Notes: generated from the letters alone by a model not told the origin. A DNA stretch of 64,000 nucleotides from Rosa chinensis (GCF_002994745.2 NC_037089.1:76966347-77030346), one strand, 5' to 3'. Shown: positions 1 to 13,288, counted from the stretch's first letter. Translations and numbers: made by a program.

Positions 1-1529
1 CCAGTCTGGAAACCAGGAGATAGTGATAGCGGAGCCCGAAGTTGAAGATTCATCCTCCGACGACGACATTCCGCAAACAGTAAGAACCCTCTACTTTCAG
101 GATTGTGTTTTCTCTGTGAGCTAAGTCTAACCCTTTGATTCTGGCAGGTTACCGCTGCTTTGGCTGGCAAGCGCAGCCGCTCGGACCCTCGCACTGACCC
201 ATGGGAAGAGGATGAACCAATCGCTGATCGACTGGTAAGAAACGGAAAACCCACAATAGAACTTATTCGCCCTCTTGTCCAATCCCTATAACTATCTTTG
301 CTCGCAGGTTCGTCGCCGGTCCTCCAGACAAGCTAGGGAAGGATCTTCGGCTGCTGGTGAAGGGACATCTGCCTCGCAGGCCCAAGCGCCTACAGATTCC
401 GGTAATCTTCCACCTCCTGCCAGTACTGCGTGTGATGCGCAATTGGCCTCAATTCTGGTACAGGTCATCGACGACAGCTCGCCTGAATTAGAAGAAGGGA
501 CAACTCCTTCAAAAGCACAGCCTGAGGAACTGATCGCCTCATAACCCCTAGCACAAATAGCGTTTGATCCACTTCCCGATGAAGCAGCTCAAGACCCTAC
601 ACCGATAGCAATCCTGCCCGAGCCTCCGGTCGTAGAGGTACACTCTATTCCAGAATATAATGCCTTGGTCCTTATTCTATTCTCTGTGCACTCTGATAAT
701 CGTTCCTTAACCACAGAGTTCTGGTCCTGCTGAGGAAGCAGTTATCCCTGCGGAAGTACCTGTCGCTGACCCTGCTGAACCAGTCAGTGAAGACATGGTG
801 ATTCAGGAGCCTGCCCCCCACGCTCTTGAAGTAGAAGAAGGGGTGAATGCTGAACCAGAGCCGGAAGTAGCCCCTATTATGGAGCCTCAGGAAGCCCCCA
901 CTACTGCTGCTGTTCCAAGTCCATTGCCTGAGCCTCCTTCCAGATTGGAAAGGCTTGTTCGCCTACTCAAAGTGGCCTCTCCCGGAGTTATAGATGAAGC
1001 AAGGGATGGGCTGCAACGCCTTCCGAGTCCCGAGATCCTACTACCGGGTGCGTCTGCCAGAGCTCAGGAATACTTGATGGTTCTCAACCGCGAGCGAACC
1101 ATCACTGAGGCTGAGTTTACCGAGATATATGAGCTACTACAAAACCTTCCCAAGCAGATTAATGAAAGAGCAACCGCAACTGCACAGTCCAGGCATGCTC
1201 AGGCCCACTATCGGGGCCTCACGCAACAGACAGATGCTTCTCGCGACCTTCTGGGAGATAGGGCTATCCTTGTTAGAGATTTGCGAATTATGCAAAATCG
1301 TCTTCGGACCCAAATCGAGGAACTTCAAGCCCAATTGACAGCGGTCACGGCCCGACTTGAACATGAGGAACCTTTGCTAGAGCAGCCTCTAGCGGCCTTC
1401 GAAGCATTGTCTCAAGAGTTAGCTCAAGCTCGTGAAGCCTCTCGTCAAGCAGAACGAGTTGCTGCCGACACTAGTTTTTGTCTGGACGAACACCTACTTC
1501 GCTTGACCCATGCGGGCCGAAAAATTTAG
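1..1529 (+). pseudogene. Antisense accessory gene of element 1, 3' part (acidic linker plus coiled-coil tail)
   Basis: This plus-strand gene fragment lies in the minus-strand element 1. Four exons can be read: up to 79, 148-234, 308-637 and 717-1529. The introns (80-147, 235-307, 638-716) have GT...AG ends and all lie in phase 0. The reading frame runs through all exons except for one TAA at 542-544. The product is acidic and Pro/Glu/Ala-rich, then from about 960 forms a helical, Gln/Glu/Arg/Leu-rich stretch typical of a coiled coil, ending at TAG 1527-1529. The homologous gene in element 2 begins with a plant mobile domain, so this is probably the tail of a PMD-type gene whose head lies left of the window. 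Function in the element is unknown. Whether it is dead depends on that single stop. Confidence 0.75.
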
Positions 1530-2869
1530 GCCTCTTATATCAGGCCCTTTTGTATGAACAATATTATTATGTTAAATATTTAGCCCACTATGTTTGGCCC
1601 AAATATTATTTCGCATTTCCGTAGTTTATCGCCTCTTTATGAACATCGAAACTGTTGAAAAGATAATCCCAAATTGGGCGGTTAACTCCTTGAAGACTGC
1701 CCCGTTCCCCACGCGGCTTCAATTCCCTTCATTTTTGAGATTCTAGCATTCAATTCCATTGATTCTCTCATTGATGGCGTTGAAAGTACTTCAACTGCCC
1801 ATCACGCGGTTGAGATTACTACGACTGGCACTATAAATACATGCACTCAGGGAGAATAGGCAACCAAGCAATCATGTCTTTTCCAGAGATAACCTCGCAA
1901 GCCTTGCTGCTCTTTCTTCAGTTTCTAAAATCTTCTTCCCATGATCTCACCCTTAGCCACAAATTCATAGGCTTCAAGGCTTAATCTCAAGACCTGGGTA
2001 GGCCTCATGGCCTAATCTCAGGTCAAGTGGCATGTCTTTGGTTTCTGGGAATCTGGACGAACTCGCCAGTCTCAGTTAAACCGAAGAACACGCCACGCTC
2101 CTAACGCGGCAGAACCTGATTCTGAGGGGTCCCTCTTCTCAGACTGTTCGTGTGGAGCAAGAGGGAGAATGGCGGAAGGCCACTTTGAGGCCGACAGTTC
2201 TTCTTTCGCGGTCTACCTCCGGGGCCCGATCACGAGGCTTCTGTTTTTCCCCTGGAGGTAGATGTGGTTGTGAGTCGCACTCGCTCCGGGGATCATCTCC
2301 ATCTCGGAGGATAGTCAACTAGAAGGGTTGGGATGGATTATTTCCTTCCCTCTTCCTCCGGTACAAATGAGAGCAGCTGCGACTCAGATCGGAGGAGGAT
2401 GTGGGTGAAGAGAGGAAGAGTGCCAGCGGTACTGCCCATGTCCTCCTTGCCACCACAAGATCCAGAAACTCTTAGAAGATCTGAAATCCTTATGATTCTT
2501 TAAGCCACTTTTGGCCTTGTAATTGCAAATGTAAATGTTTCAATCTGTACTGCTTTTGGCCGCAAAGCCACTTTATGAATGAATGCTTTTATAGTTAAAA
2601 AATATTATTATAAAATAAGGCCTCATGCATAGGCCACCATGTATATTCTCAAGGAAAAATTACAACAAAAGTTGGAAATTATTCAAAAATAAAGCCTCAA
2701 AAGAAGGCCTGGAAATTAATCAGAAATAAGGATTCAAAAGAAGGCCTCATGTTACAGAGTGTATAGAGTGTTGCCCCCCTAGTGTTCGTAGGCAAAGCAA
2801 ACACATGAGACTAAGGCCACAAAATAAGGCCTGAACGTAGAGATGAGGTGAGCTAAGGAAAACTATGAT
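1530..2869. other. Spacer between antisense gene and integrase end of element 1
   Basis: There is no convincing coding sequence. The spacer is conserved with 34500-35744 in element 2. It holds a TATAAATA box at 1832-1839 on the plus strand, conserved in element 2. It also has repeated AGGCC/GGCCT words, including an imperfect direct repeat around 2680-2750 with 'aaaagaaggcct' twice. The minus-strand pol frame appears to end near 2870. Confidence 0.6.
1832..1839 (+). promoter_or_regulatory. TATA box in element 1 spacer
   Basis: TATAAATA occurs about 35 bases before a short ATG-led reading frame. The box and surroundings are conserved in element 2 at 34826-34833. It points away from the antisense gene and into antisense pol sequence. 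A promoter role is inferred only from the motif and its conservation. Confidence 0.35.
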
Positions 2870-3950
2870 TGCCCCCCAGTCTGGGACGAAGGTTGATCCG
2901 GTGGATCTTCGAACTCCCAGACACTAGGGTAATATTTCTTCAGGAATTGCCCGTTGATGGGGTTGCGATGGACATCGCCATCCAAATCCTTAAGGTGAAA
3001 TACGATGAACGACGAAGGGTCCTTCCCATCGTGGAGTCCACTTGCCGCGACCAGTCAGTTTCTTGCCAAAAGGCAAAACAGCTTTCCAGACCAGGTCGCC
3101 TTCTTTGTAACTCCGACCACGCGTCTTCTTATCGTAGGCGCGGGCAATACGCTGTTTCTCCATTGTCAAATTATCCAAAGCCGCTAAGCGCTGCTCGCTT
3201 AAGTCTTCGTGTTCTTGCCACATTGCCTGGACGTAATCCTCACTGATCAAGTAATGTTGCTCCTGAACGCGTAAAGAATGAACGCTGATTTCCAGAGGTA
3301 GAACATCGTCATGGCCAAACATGAGTGCATAGGGTGTCGTAGTGGTGGGATTCCTCTTGGAGGTGCGATAAGCCCAGAGTGTCTCATATAAGGTATCGTG
3401 CCACTATCTAGGGTTTTCGACCAGCATTTTCTTTAATAGGGTAATAATAATCTTGTTGCTAGCTTCCGCTTTACCGTTGGACTGAGCATAATATGGAGTG
3501 CTGTGGACGAACTAGATGCCGAAATCATTGACAAGCTCCTCGACAGGACCTCCCATGAATGCTGCCCCCGGTCTAAAATGAGCACCTCGGGGATACCAAA
3601 CCTGCAGATAATGTTACGAAAAATGAACTGGCGGATGGTGGCACCAGAGGCCTCCTTCAAAGGCTCAGCTTCAACCCATTTGGAGAAGAAATCAGTAGCC
3701 ACAATGATGAACTTGTATTGGAGAGAAGAGTGGGAGTGAATCATCCAATCAAATCCAATGCCCAACCTCGCGCAGGCCAGGGCTTAATTATAGGCTGCAT
3801 GGGAATGTTAGGGATATGCTGGACTGGACCATGTGCTTGACAATCTTGGCATCCTTTGGCGAATGCAATATAGTCCTTCAAAATACTTGGCCAATAATAC
3901 CCATGTCTTCTGATGAGCCATCACATCTTGGGTCCTGCTTGATGGGCGCC
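2870..3950 (-). pseudogene. Element 1 integrase (degenerate)
   Basis: This is the integrase part of a Ty3-type polyprotein, the enzyme that joins the cDNA to chromosomal DNA. The core domain is readable from about 3765 (FIIVATDFFSKWVEAE, with the first catalytic Asp) to VLILDRGQH near 3570 (second Asp). The frame is then lost before the catalytic Glu region. The C-terminal part is readable again at 3322-2990, including the usual 'GKWTPRWEGPFVV' stretch. The zinc-binding N-terminus lies at the end of the preceding frame. Stops and frameshifts make it non-functional. The copy in element 2 (36894-35745) keeps more of the core. Confidence 0.85.
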
Positions 3951-5594
3951 TCATATTCCTATGTGTGCTTTGCGCATCAATCGTTTCGCTTCGTGGCCAT
4001 ACACACATCTGAAGTCTATGCCATCCTCCCCACATCGTCGCAGCTCGTCACCCCTGAGGAAATAATTCAAGGCAAGAAAACGAGTCTTCCTGTCAGCTGT
4101 TTGGTCTAGGTGTTTGAGGTAATTGATCAACAGAAAGCGCCAATCGACGTCAATAGGCTCTAGGACAGCGATGACTGGATCATCAGGAGGGTCAGGCCGC
4201 GCGAGCCATGAAGGCAGTGTGCGGCGCTCGACTTTCAGAATGCGCCCGCGAACCCCATACTTTAATGTAATGCATGTAGCCAGCTGAGCGAGTTCGTTGG
4301 CCGTGAAGTTGCGCTTGTGAGGGATGTACTCCAAGCCCACGTCATCAAACTGATCCAACAACTCAATGGCGCGATTCAAATATGGGACGAGCAAACAGCT
4401 TGCACACCTGTATTTCTCTTGAAGGTGATTGATCACAAGTAAGGAATCGTCGCGGACCTGAACATCTCTTACCCCCAGTTCCAGTAAGACTTCTAGGCCA
4501 ATAATAAGGGCCTCGTACTCAGGTTGGTTGTTTGTACACTTAAACTCCAGTTGGAAAGAGTAAGAGAAACGATCGCCCGCTGGGTTTTCCAGAACAATTC
4601 CTGCTCCTGCTAATGTTTTAGTTCTAGAGCCATCAAAAAACAATACCCAGGGCTGCAAGGAGACTGTGGCTTGATACCATATGGCGTACTCTTGATTGCA
4701 TGCCAAATCTGGTCGGGTGGTAGTTATTGTCGCTATCTCTAACTCTCTCACCAACGGGATATCCAAGGTAGGGTGATGTGCCAGAAAGTCTGCAATGGCC
4801 TGTCCTTTGACTGCTTTCTGGGGAACGTATTGGAGCGAGAACTCGAACAGGGCCAATACCCATTTGCCAATGTGGCCTCTCAAAATAGGTCGCGACAGCA
4901 TGTACTTGACCAGGTCGGTCTGAGCGATGATGTAAGTAGTAAAAGACAACATGTAGTGCCGCAACTTGCATGCTGAGAAGTACAATGTTAGACACAGCTT
5001 TTCCATTGCAGTATACCGAGTTTCGCAGTCTGTAAGTGTCCTACTAAGGTAGAAAATAGCGTGTTCGATGCCTTCCTCGTCATCCTGGGCGAGCAGGCTA
5101 CCAATGGAAGCCTCCGCTGCCGATATATATAACTTTAATGGGAATCCAGTCCTCGGAGGAACAAGCACTGGCGGACTTGCGTGGTAGGCCTTGATCCTGT
5201 CAAAAGCCTCTTGATGTTTAAGCTCCTACACAAACTCAGCCTGACCTTGCAGTCTCAGCAATGGAGAGAAAGGCTGGATTTTACCTGCAGAATTAGAGAT
5301 GAAGCATCGCAGAAAGTTAATCTTACCCAACAAACGCTGTAAGTCCTTCTTCGTTCGCGGAGCAGTTGCATTGATGACTGCGCTCGCCTTATCTTCAGGG
5401 ACCTCAATCCCTCTCTGATGGACAATGAATCCCAGAAAATCTCCTGCTTGAACCCCAAAAACACACTCAGCGGGATTCATCTTGAGCTTGTGTAGTCGCA
5501 TGCTCTCGAATACCTTTCTGAGATCTGCGATGTGGTCACCTTTCTTCTGAGACTTCATAACGACGTCATCAATATAGACCTCTAAAATCTTCCT
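3951..5594 (-). pseudogene. Element 1 RT C-terminus, RNase H and second RNase H
   Basis: Minus-strand pol resumes here after the solo LTR. The RT catalytic YIDD box is at 5576-5565, followed by thumb sequence ('DFLGFIVHQRGIEVPEDK'). The 405-codon frame 5168-3951 carries the Ty3 RNase H/connection region ('RYTAMEKLCLTLYFS', 'LRGHIGKWVLALFEFSLQY'), then a second, archaeal-type RNase H. In the latter, FFDGS, 'NQPEYEALIIGLEVLLELG', 'DDSLLVINHL' and 'NELAQLA' supply the acidic positions. The end enters the integrase zinc-binding region. This dual RNase H assigns the element to the Tat group. Confidence 0.9.
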
Positions 5595-5599
5595 AAGTA

Positions 5600-8099
5600 T
5601 GCAAGACCCGTCTTAGATTTCACCCTGAAATCCCAAGTGACCCTGTGGGGCCCACCTTAGAAGAAATTCTACCAAAAATTTGGCGGAACTTCCCCTAAAA
5701 TGGGCTACCCAAACCTGTAGAAAACATTTACACTTCTCAATCAATTCATCCTTATTCTCCTGGAGCCACCTTGCTCCCCAAATCAACATCAGTCTCCAAT
5801 TCACAAAACACACATCTCAACTCGGATAGCATAAATCCCATAGGTAATCAGAGCAATTCTAACAGAAAGGTATAAGAGGGAACCTAATTCAAAGACAGAT
5901 GCGGAAGCCATGCTATTGACTATGCCTCAACTCCATGTACGCCCGACCTCAACCAATTCGCCTGCAAACTGCCCGCTAGTCAAAAACAACAATAAAAGGA
6001 TATGGGGAAGAGAGTTCACCATACGGGAATGGAGCCCCTCATGCTCTACCTACCCTCGACTGCCACTCACACATAGATTGTGCGAGGGGGAGAACTAATA
6101 ACCCAACTACCACTCACACATAGATTGTGCGAGGAGGAGAACATTACCTTAACTACCACTCACGTGAGGAGGAGAAAAGCTACCTCCACTGCCACTCACA
6201 AACACAAAGTAAGTGAGGAAGAGACCTAATCACATGATCCGCGTATGGTGAGGAAGAAGATCGTCGAAAACCAATAAATCGGTATAGTTTCCCCACATTT
6301 TCCATGAAATAAGAATCCAAGTGTATAAAGCCGTGACCCCGTACGCCAAAATCATCTCAAGTTCAAAATAAATAGGATATAAATAAGTATAAAGTTTTAC
6401 TTCATCGAAATCTTATTTCGTAAATCTCGTAATAAACTCAATTAGCCAAATATAAATATAATATAAATAGTATAAATTTTGAATCCGCATAAATCAAAGT
6501 AATATCGGAAATCAATCAAATCCAAAATCCTTAATTAGGCATTCCCGATGTCAAAACCGAAAGTCAATAAACAATTGAGAATATCCAACTCCATTGAAAC
6601 TCATCTTAAAAATCTTCCAGGAGCTTAACTCGGTGATTAGGGATATGCTTAATTCCGGAAATTTACCTCGGAAATAAGGAATTCATCAAATAATATTATA
6701 AATCAAAACCAACCTTTGAAACTCATTATTGAAAGCAAATCCATGATATAATTCGAAATCAATTTCCGAAAATTAATTCATTTCCTCAAAAAGTAATATG
6801 AATAATCACTAGAGAATTATTTTAAGAAAATAAATGCATGCATCGTTATTTAAAACAAAAGTCCACTCACAGTACTATTCCGACGATCACGCATACGAGT
6901 TCCTTCATCGAGCCAGAGCTCGGTACGACATCCTGTCCACGATTATATTCCGTGAATAATTATTCAACAATTTAATATGATTCCTAAACTCAATTCCTCA
7001 TAAATCACATCTCCCATTCTCCTCGGATTCAGCACAAATTATACCACTAATACCAATTCGCTAATTTAAAGGTTCTAAGGCAGAACCAAGAGATATCCGA
7101 CGGTCAGATTCTCGTAATTCGATAATCGAAACCCTAAACTTCAAAAATTCATAATTAATTCCAAGCTTCTCCAAAATTCACCAAATTTCATATACAAGCT
7201 CTACAATATTTATAGGATTTAATGGGCTAAAAACTGGAATTAAAACAGAGCCCAACACGCCTCCACGCGCCACCCACAGTGGCGGCGCCCACCACCTCTG
7301 ATGGCCACCAAAAATTGACAGTAGCTGCAAAACAACAAACCCAAACAAATTTCTCAATTGCAGCAAGTCCCAATTTTACCTTTAAGAGCTCGGATTAAGG
7401 CGATGAAGAAAACCCAGAAATCAAGCTTCGGACCCTAGGATGTTCTTCATCGATTCGACCTCCACGATGCAAATCGGAGCAAAAGGCCTTAGGGGAAACG
7501 TTCGCCGGCTCGAGGCGCTCCTACGGTCCCAATTTGGTGGTCGGAAACGGCCGGAAATGGAAGATTTACCGGAAAAAGCCAAACTGCACCCATGAGGAAC
7601 TTTGCTTCGATTCAAGGTTTCTCGGCCAAATCGCCACAACCTAAGGCTACTAGGGTGCAGAGGGGAGGGAGGAGCTCTTGTGGTGGCCGGCTGCACGCCG
7701 GTTGGTGGCCGGAATGCGCGGAATCGAAGGGAGGAAGAAGGACCCTGAAAGGGAAAGAAGAGACTTCGGGGGAGAGGAGAGAGAAGGTAGATTTCCGGAA
7801 ATGGAAATCTACCACAGTAACTTTCTATATATATAGAAAGTTACCATGAACAGTAACATTCACATTTTCGCTTATAACTTTCGCATACGAACTCCGATTT
7901 TTACGTACCACATATCCACGCTCTCGGTTTAATGTCCTCTACAACTTTCATGAAGAACATTTTCTCAAATCTTGACCCGAACAAAAAGTCAACAATTTAG
8001 GGCCACTAAAAGTATCGAAACGACGGTAAAAGTGAAAGTAATTGTCGTTTACCGTCCAAATGACTAGTAAACAGGTAAATTAAGATACGGGACATTACA
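5600..8099 (-). mobile_element. Chromovirus-like (Tekay-style) solo LTR inserted in element 1 RT
   Basis: On the minus strand the unit begins TGTAATGTCCCGTATC and ends GGGTCTTGCA, the terminal style of Tekay/Del chromovirus LTRs. It is flanked by a perfect 5-bp target duplication AAGTA (5595-5599 and 8100-8104). Removing it and one AAGTA copy rejoins the RT frame, as seen uninterrupted in element 2 near 38540. No gag or pol lies inside, so it is a 2500-bp solo LTR left by recombination. The lineage call rests on terminal sequence and size only. Confidence 0.88.
6045..6230. repeat. Tandem repeat inside the 5600-8099 LTR
   Basis: Three to four imperfect units of about 50-65 bases share 'actcacacatagattgtg' followed by 'cgaggaggagaa'. 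The first two units keep a short inverted repeat (ctcacac...gtgcgag). Unit length drifts, so this is an old local expansion. Confidence 0.7.
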
Positions 8100-8104
8100 A
8101 AGTA

Positions 8105-9751
8105 TGTCGTGGAAGATCAAGTTCATTGCTCTTTGATACGTTGCTCCAGCATTTTTCAGTCCAAAAGGCATAACCACATATTCAAACACACCCGCAAAGC
8201 CAGGACAACAGAACGCGGTTTTATGTCTGTCTTCTTCTGCGACTGAAATCTGGTGATACACTGGGGTGCCATCCATGAAGGACAATAACTCTTGTCCTGC
8301 TACGGCGTCTACTAACATATCCGCGACCGGCATGGGATAGACGTATTTAGGTGTAGCGATATTGAGGTCTCTGTAGTCTACGCAGACTCTCATCTTACCA
8401 TTCTTCTTGCGAACAAGCACTATATTAGATAGCCACTGATTGTACTTGGCGACTCTGGTAATGCCCGATTTGTGCATTTTTTCGACTTCCTCCTTGATGA
8501 GGACTTGGGTTTCTGAGTTCATTCTTCGTGGCTCTTGTTTCACAGGCCTCTTTTCAGGGAATGTTGGCAATTGATGGCACACCAAGTCCGGTGACAGGCC
8601 AGGCATGTCCTCATACTTCACCGCGAAGCAGTCTTTGAACTCTAACAATAAGTCAACAAGCCACTGTTTCTCGCTTGGCTCCAAATAAGCGCTGACAGCC
8701 ACTTCCATGGGCTCCTCAGCTGTTCCTAGATTGATCTTCTCAGTAGGGTCTCTGACCTTAGGAGGTGTATCATCTAGCGCTGATGGGGCGAGCAGAATAT
8801 CGACCTCATCTTCCTGTTCTTCCCCAGAGAGCTCTGCATTGACGACCTCTAAGGTCGCGACCCGATCGTAGGCCTCTTTTTCCACTAAGTACGATGATAA
8901 TCTTTCATATAGCGAGTGGAATGCCTCTATCCCTCCCTCTGGAAGGTTGTAATCCATTAATCTTTTAAAGGTTTGGGCACAGCCTGGCCAGGCCTTTCCA
9001 AGCCTTCTTTTGCGAGTGTCAGCCCCCACTGTACCAATTCAGAGGCCGTCACCCCTGTGGGGCGGCCTTTGTCATTGATGCCACTGACTTGCAATGGAGT
9101 GATAGGCTCCAAATAGTACCTGGCATCTACGTAATTCACGAAAACAGGGAATGGACGAGGATCTGCTTTAATCACTTCCGCCTTATCAGTCTTCTGGTTC
9201 CACATAACTAGTTCCTGATGGAGAGTTGACGAAACACAATAACTCCGATGGATCCAGTCTCGGCCCAGAATAGCATTGTAGGCCACATAGCAATCGTTTA
9301 CAAAGAAAGCATAGACTCCCTCAGCAGGGCCAACCTTGATGCGCAAGAAAAGTAATCCCAAGGTTTTGGTTACAGTCCCTACGAAGTTCTTGAGTGTAAA
9401 GGATATGGACTAGATCTTCTCCTTCTTAATTCCGAGCAAGTGCATGGTCCTGGTAGTGATGACATTAACAGCCGCTCCGGTGTCAACCATGATCTTGCTA
9501 ACTTTGGTGCCGCTCATGTCTGCTGTGATATACAGAGGTCTCATGTGTTGGACCATAGCAAGTGTTGGCTTAGTGAAACTCATGAAGAACTCTGTGTTAT
9601 GAGCCTCCCCCTTTTCAAGGAGCACAACTTCTTCCATAGGTGTCATGACTGCCGACCTGATCTGCAAGGGCTGCAAACTACTTTCTCCAACTTCAACGCA
9701 GTCCTGAGCTGCGACCAGCAGTGCATACCCCGCGGGGAGTACGAAAACCAT
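8105..9751 (-). pseudogene. Element 1 aspartic protease and RT N-terminal half
   Basis: The 9751-9410 frame holds a retropepsin core, IMVDTGAAVNVI, with the catalytic DTG at 9484-9476. Two further frames (9361-8957 and 9029-8064) lead into the RT. They contain 'VRKKNGKMRVCVDYRDLN', then a degenerate 'SFMDGTPVYHQI' where SxMDAFSGYHQI is usual, then 'MPFGLKNAGATYQRAMN'. The frame is cut by the solo LTR at 8099, and the tail of the 9029-8064 frame reads into LTR sequence. Frame breaks between the domains make this a pseudogene. Confidence 0.88.
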
Positions 9752-12700
9752 GTTTGCAGGACATGTCAGTCATATCCGTCTCCTCTGAGTCATCTTCCAG
9801 ATTAAGCTTGGGTTCGTTGACAGGGACGTCCGTGTTGAATTACTTAACCAAACGATCCACCAACGACTCCTCTGTAAGGCCTTTGACTTCACACTGCTCG
9901 CGCTCTTGTACCACAGGTGTCTGCTTGGGTGAGTCTGGCTTCGGTTCTCCTTTGGTGCTTACCTTGGAGGAAGCGATCACTACACTCTGGACTCTTTTTG
10001 GTCTCCACTGTAAAGTATCGGTGGTCTTATCCTTGCCCCCTAGTCTCTCAAAAAGTGAAGATTTAGCTTCTGGTTCTTCGCGGAATAGTCTGCGCCTGAC
10101 ATGAGGTCGCCGAGTCGGTGAGTGCTCCTTTCGAGTTGGCAGAGGTGATCTTTCTTCAGTGATCCTGCAAAAAACACTGGGCTTAGATGCCTCTGTTACT
10201 TGTTTCTGAAGGCTGCGGGGAGCCACTAATGGCTTCGAGGCCAACGCCTCGATCCATTTCCTTCTGATACTGCTCAGGTGATTTGACCAATTGTGAAGGT
10301 TTGATCAGGCCCTAGTCAAGAGCCTCTAGCGCATGCTTGGCTTCCCCAAACCTGCGCTGCAGCTTCCTTTTCCTGGAAGAGCTTATCTCCACTGCCTTCC
10401 CCTTTTCCCTGGTGTACCATTTTCCTTCCTTGATGGTATTAGTTGGAACAGGTGGGATGTAGGGCTTGGTCAGAATATTCTTGCGCTCGTTCGTGGCCTT
10501 CTCCTCCTGCTTCTGATCGCTCGCAGCTGCTTTTAGTTTCCTGAATAAGTTGGAGTCCTTTGGGGATGGTGGCGACTCCACTTTCTCTTTTTCTCTTGGG
10601 CTAGAAGGCTGATAGTTCCGCTATGGCAAGGCCCACTTAATGGGCGGGAGAGAGCCAAAATGAAAGGTCTGCTCGACTTCTTCATGTGACACTTGGATGC
10701 CACACTCCTCTTTGCATCGCGAGCATAGGACCACAGGTGAGGCTTTTCCAGCTGGTTTAGTTTTCTGCTTAGCCGGGATTTCATCCTCGGCAGACTTTCC
10801 AGACTTTCCTTCTCGCCCCTTTGTACTCAAATCCAAGGTTGGTTTCCTCTGGTTCTGCTTGGCCCAATTCACATCGACCATATTAATCCCGGTGTCAGGA
10901 AAAGGGTTCAAGTCTACGAGCGCTGCCGCCGTTACTGGGGCTTCCACCTGCAAACTACCATTATTAAGCCATACCTGAATCTGGTCTTTGAGCTTTACAC
11001 AATCCGCGGTATTATGATTCCACAGGTTGTGGAATTTGCAGTACTTCTTTCCCTCCAGCTGATCTGGTCGAGGAAACGGTCCAAAGTCTGTTTTCACCAT
11101 TTTCGCAGCGATCATCTGGTCTAGAATCTCATGTGCCTTATTGGCATCATAGGTATATGTCGCGAACTCAGGTTTGGTGAAGGCCATCGACTTGAGCTTA
11201 ACAGGCTCCTTGGAAATTTTCAGTTGCTTCAAGGCCAGATTCTTTTTCCCTGTTAACTCGTAGGCAGCGACATCATTCTTTTCTTCCTCATCGTCATCCT
11301 GAACCAATTCCTTAATGTGGTGGTGGTAGTAAGGATCATAGGTAGCTGGCTGGTAGCTGAGGGCCGCTATGGTGCGATGTTTTCCTGGCACATATGTCCC
11401 TTTGGACGCATTCTTTCTGGCGTCTGTTTCTCTAAGGAGATGTTCAAAGCTACCTACCTCTGTGATGAGTTCTCCCATTGACTGGATCATGCTGCCATGC
11501 TGCTTCTTTCGTTGACGCGGTTCCAGACCCTTGACCGCTAGTCTGACTAGCTCATTCTCAAGCAGGATGACATTCAGCTTGGGTTTCTGGATTTGGAAGC
11601 GCTGAAGATAAGCCACTGCAGACTCTGTAGGCTGTTGGGCCATCTGAGTGAGAGAAGCCAAGTCAACTTCAAGCTCAATGGCTCTGAAGGTTTCTCGGAA
11701 AAGCTTCTCCATTGCAGGCCAATCCGCCACTGTCCCTGGCCTAAGTTTGGAAAACCACCTAAAGGCAGCTCCCGAGAGAGAAGTGCCAAAGATCCTACAT
11801 TTGAGGACATCATCATTCTGATACTGGCCGCATTGTACCTTGAACCTGGCCAGATGGGTAGCCGCATTCTCAGTGTCTTCCCCTGAAAAAGTAGAAAATA
11901 TGATATTTTTATAACCCCTGGGAAAGGGTGCGAGCATTACGTGCGGCGGGAAAGGTCCTTCATAGACCCCATCCACCTAGGTCCTAGGGTTCGCCAGCCT
12001 GATCATCTCTTCTACCTCTTCACGTCTCACATACTCTGGGCCCGGAGGTGGAGGAGGAGGTATCGCCATAGTATGGTGAGCAGTCTGCAAGGGTATCGCT
12101 TGGTTCAGAGCCACTATCCCTTCTCCTATATGTAAGTTGTGGGTTGGAGCTGGTTGCTGAAGATTGACTGCTGGTATGGGCATCTCCTTTGTCAAGGCTG
12201 TTATCTTAATTGGGTTGCCAGCCTGGTCAATACCATAATAGCTTCCGGGCAGCTCTTGGTATACGTTTTCTGCCCCGTCGCTATCATATTGAACAAAAGT
12301 GGTAGAACCAGATGCGGTTCCACCAACCCTCGATGTCTGATGCTTCTGTCTGGAGGTCTATCCGCTTGACGGTGTGGCATTTTCTTTGTTGCCGCCGATA
12401 ACCCAAGCTTGCTCTTTACTCCTTAGTTGTGTAGCAGGAACGGCTGTGGAAGGTGTAGCGGTATTACTGCTCACCTTGTCTCGCTGGTTAGGTGGCACAT
12501 ACTGGCTAGAGCCAGACGGCTGGCCAAGGGAACCGAGGATAGCATTAGGGTCCCCTAAAGCCTTGTTCAACACTTCTCTTGCCTGGTTTAATTCAGCTCT
12601 CTGCATGGCCACCTCGGTTGCGAGGTTAGTGCCATCCTTGCGAAGACCTGCCATATCTGACGTAGTCTGCTTAGTTTGATTAGTGATGTCCTCCATGATC

Positions 12701-13089
12701 TCTTTTTAGCACTGATTCTGCTCGTTAGTGATACTGGCGGCATGGGCCCTTACCGCACATTCAGATTGTGCAATCTGTTGCTTAGTTTCTTTAGTATGCA
12801 GGGTAATGCGCTGGTCAAGTTCGCGTATGAGCCGATCTGTCTTCGCGGTTTCCCTTTCGAAATCAGCGGCTATCTTCTTGCGATGATTTTCAATGTTCTC
12901 CATGATGATCGCGAACCTCACCTCGGAGGTTGCTCCTTCTGGAATAGGGTTCGCGACGAAATCCTCTCTTTCTCCGCTCGCCACCGTGGTGGTGACAGTG
13001 GTGGGGATAACAGGGTCGCTGGCCTGATTGGTATTAACACTCTGGCCCTCAGCAGCAGCCGGGTGATTCTCTTCCCGTTCAGTTGACAT
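9752..13089 (-). pseudogene. Element 1 gag (degenerate)
   Basis: Gag forms the particle that packages element RNA. The likely start is the ATG at 13089, about 200 bases after the LTR and PBS. An N-terminal helical region (13089-12706) is followed by stops, then frames 12696-12358 and 12195-11977 (Pro-rich). The long frame 11976-10621 carries the retrotransposon gag domain ('FSTFSGEDTENAATHLARF', 'AFRWFSKLRPGTVADW'). Near its residues 311-324 is a CCHC-like knuckle of the Tat form (CKFHNLWNHNTADC). Lys/Ser-rich frames (10581-10312, 10244-9840) lead to the protease. Several breaks look like C-to-T changes. Confidence 0.87.
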
Positions 13090-13268
13090 ACCGGATAGTG
13101 GGGAATGATGAGAGAATCATTGAGTCACTTGTTCTTCAGAAAGACCATGACAGCAAACATGCGTTCTGTAGCTGGAGGTCTTATGCTTTGAGCAGTTAGC
13201 GTAAACCTTTTGGTAAGGGTTTTTGCTAGACTTCCCAATGGTTACGTTCACGAAAAGACGCTATTGCT

Positions 13269-13286
13269 GTCCCACTGGGCGTGCCA
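13269..13286 (-). promoter_or_regulatory. Primer binding site of element 1
   Basis: On the minus strand, two bases after the LTR end, the sequence reads TGGCACGCCCAGTGGGAC. It starts with TGG (complement of a tRNA CCA end), and the same site lies next to the element 2 LTR (TGGCATGCCCAATGGGAC). I cannot assign the tRNA. Confidence 0.7.
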
Positions 13287-13288
13287 AA

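Noticed and set aside
6045..6230. Spaced repeats as a possible CRISPR-like array
   Set aside because: Only a few imperfect units of drifting length in a plant LTR; an ordinary tandem duplication.
7421..7849. Overlapping ORFs on both strands in the 5600-8099 solo LTR
   Set aside because: These are GC-rich LTR sequence with frames on both strands, no domain, and a position inside a defined solo LTR.
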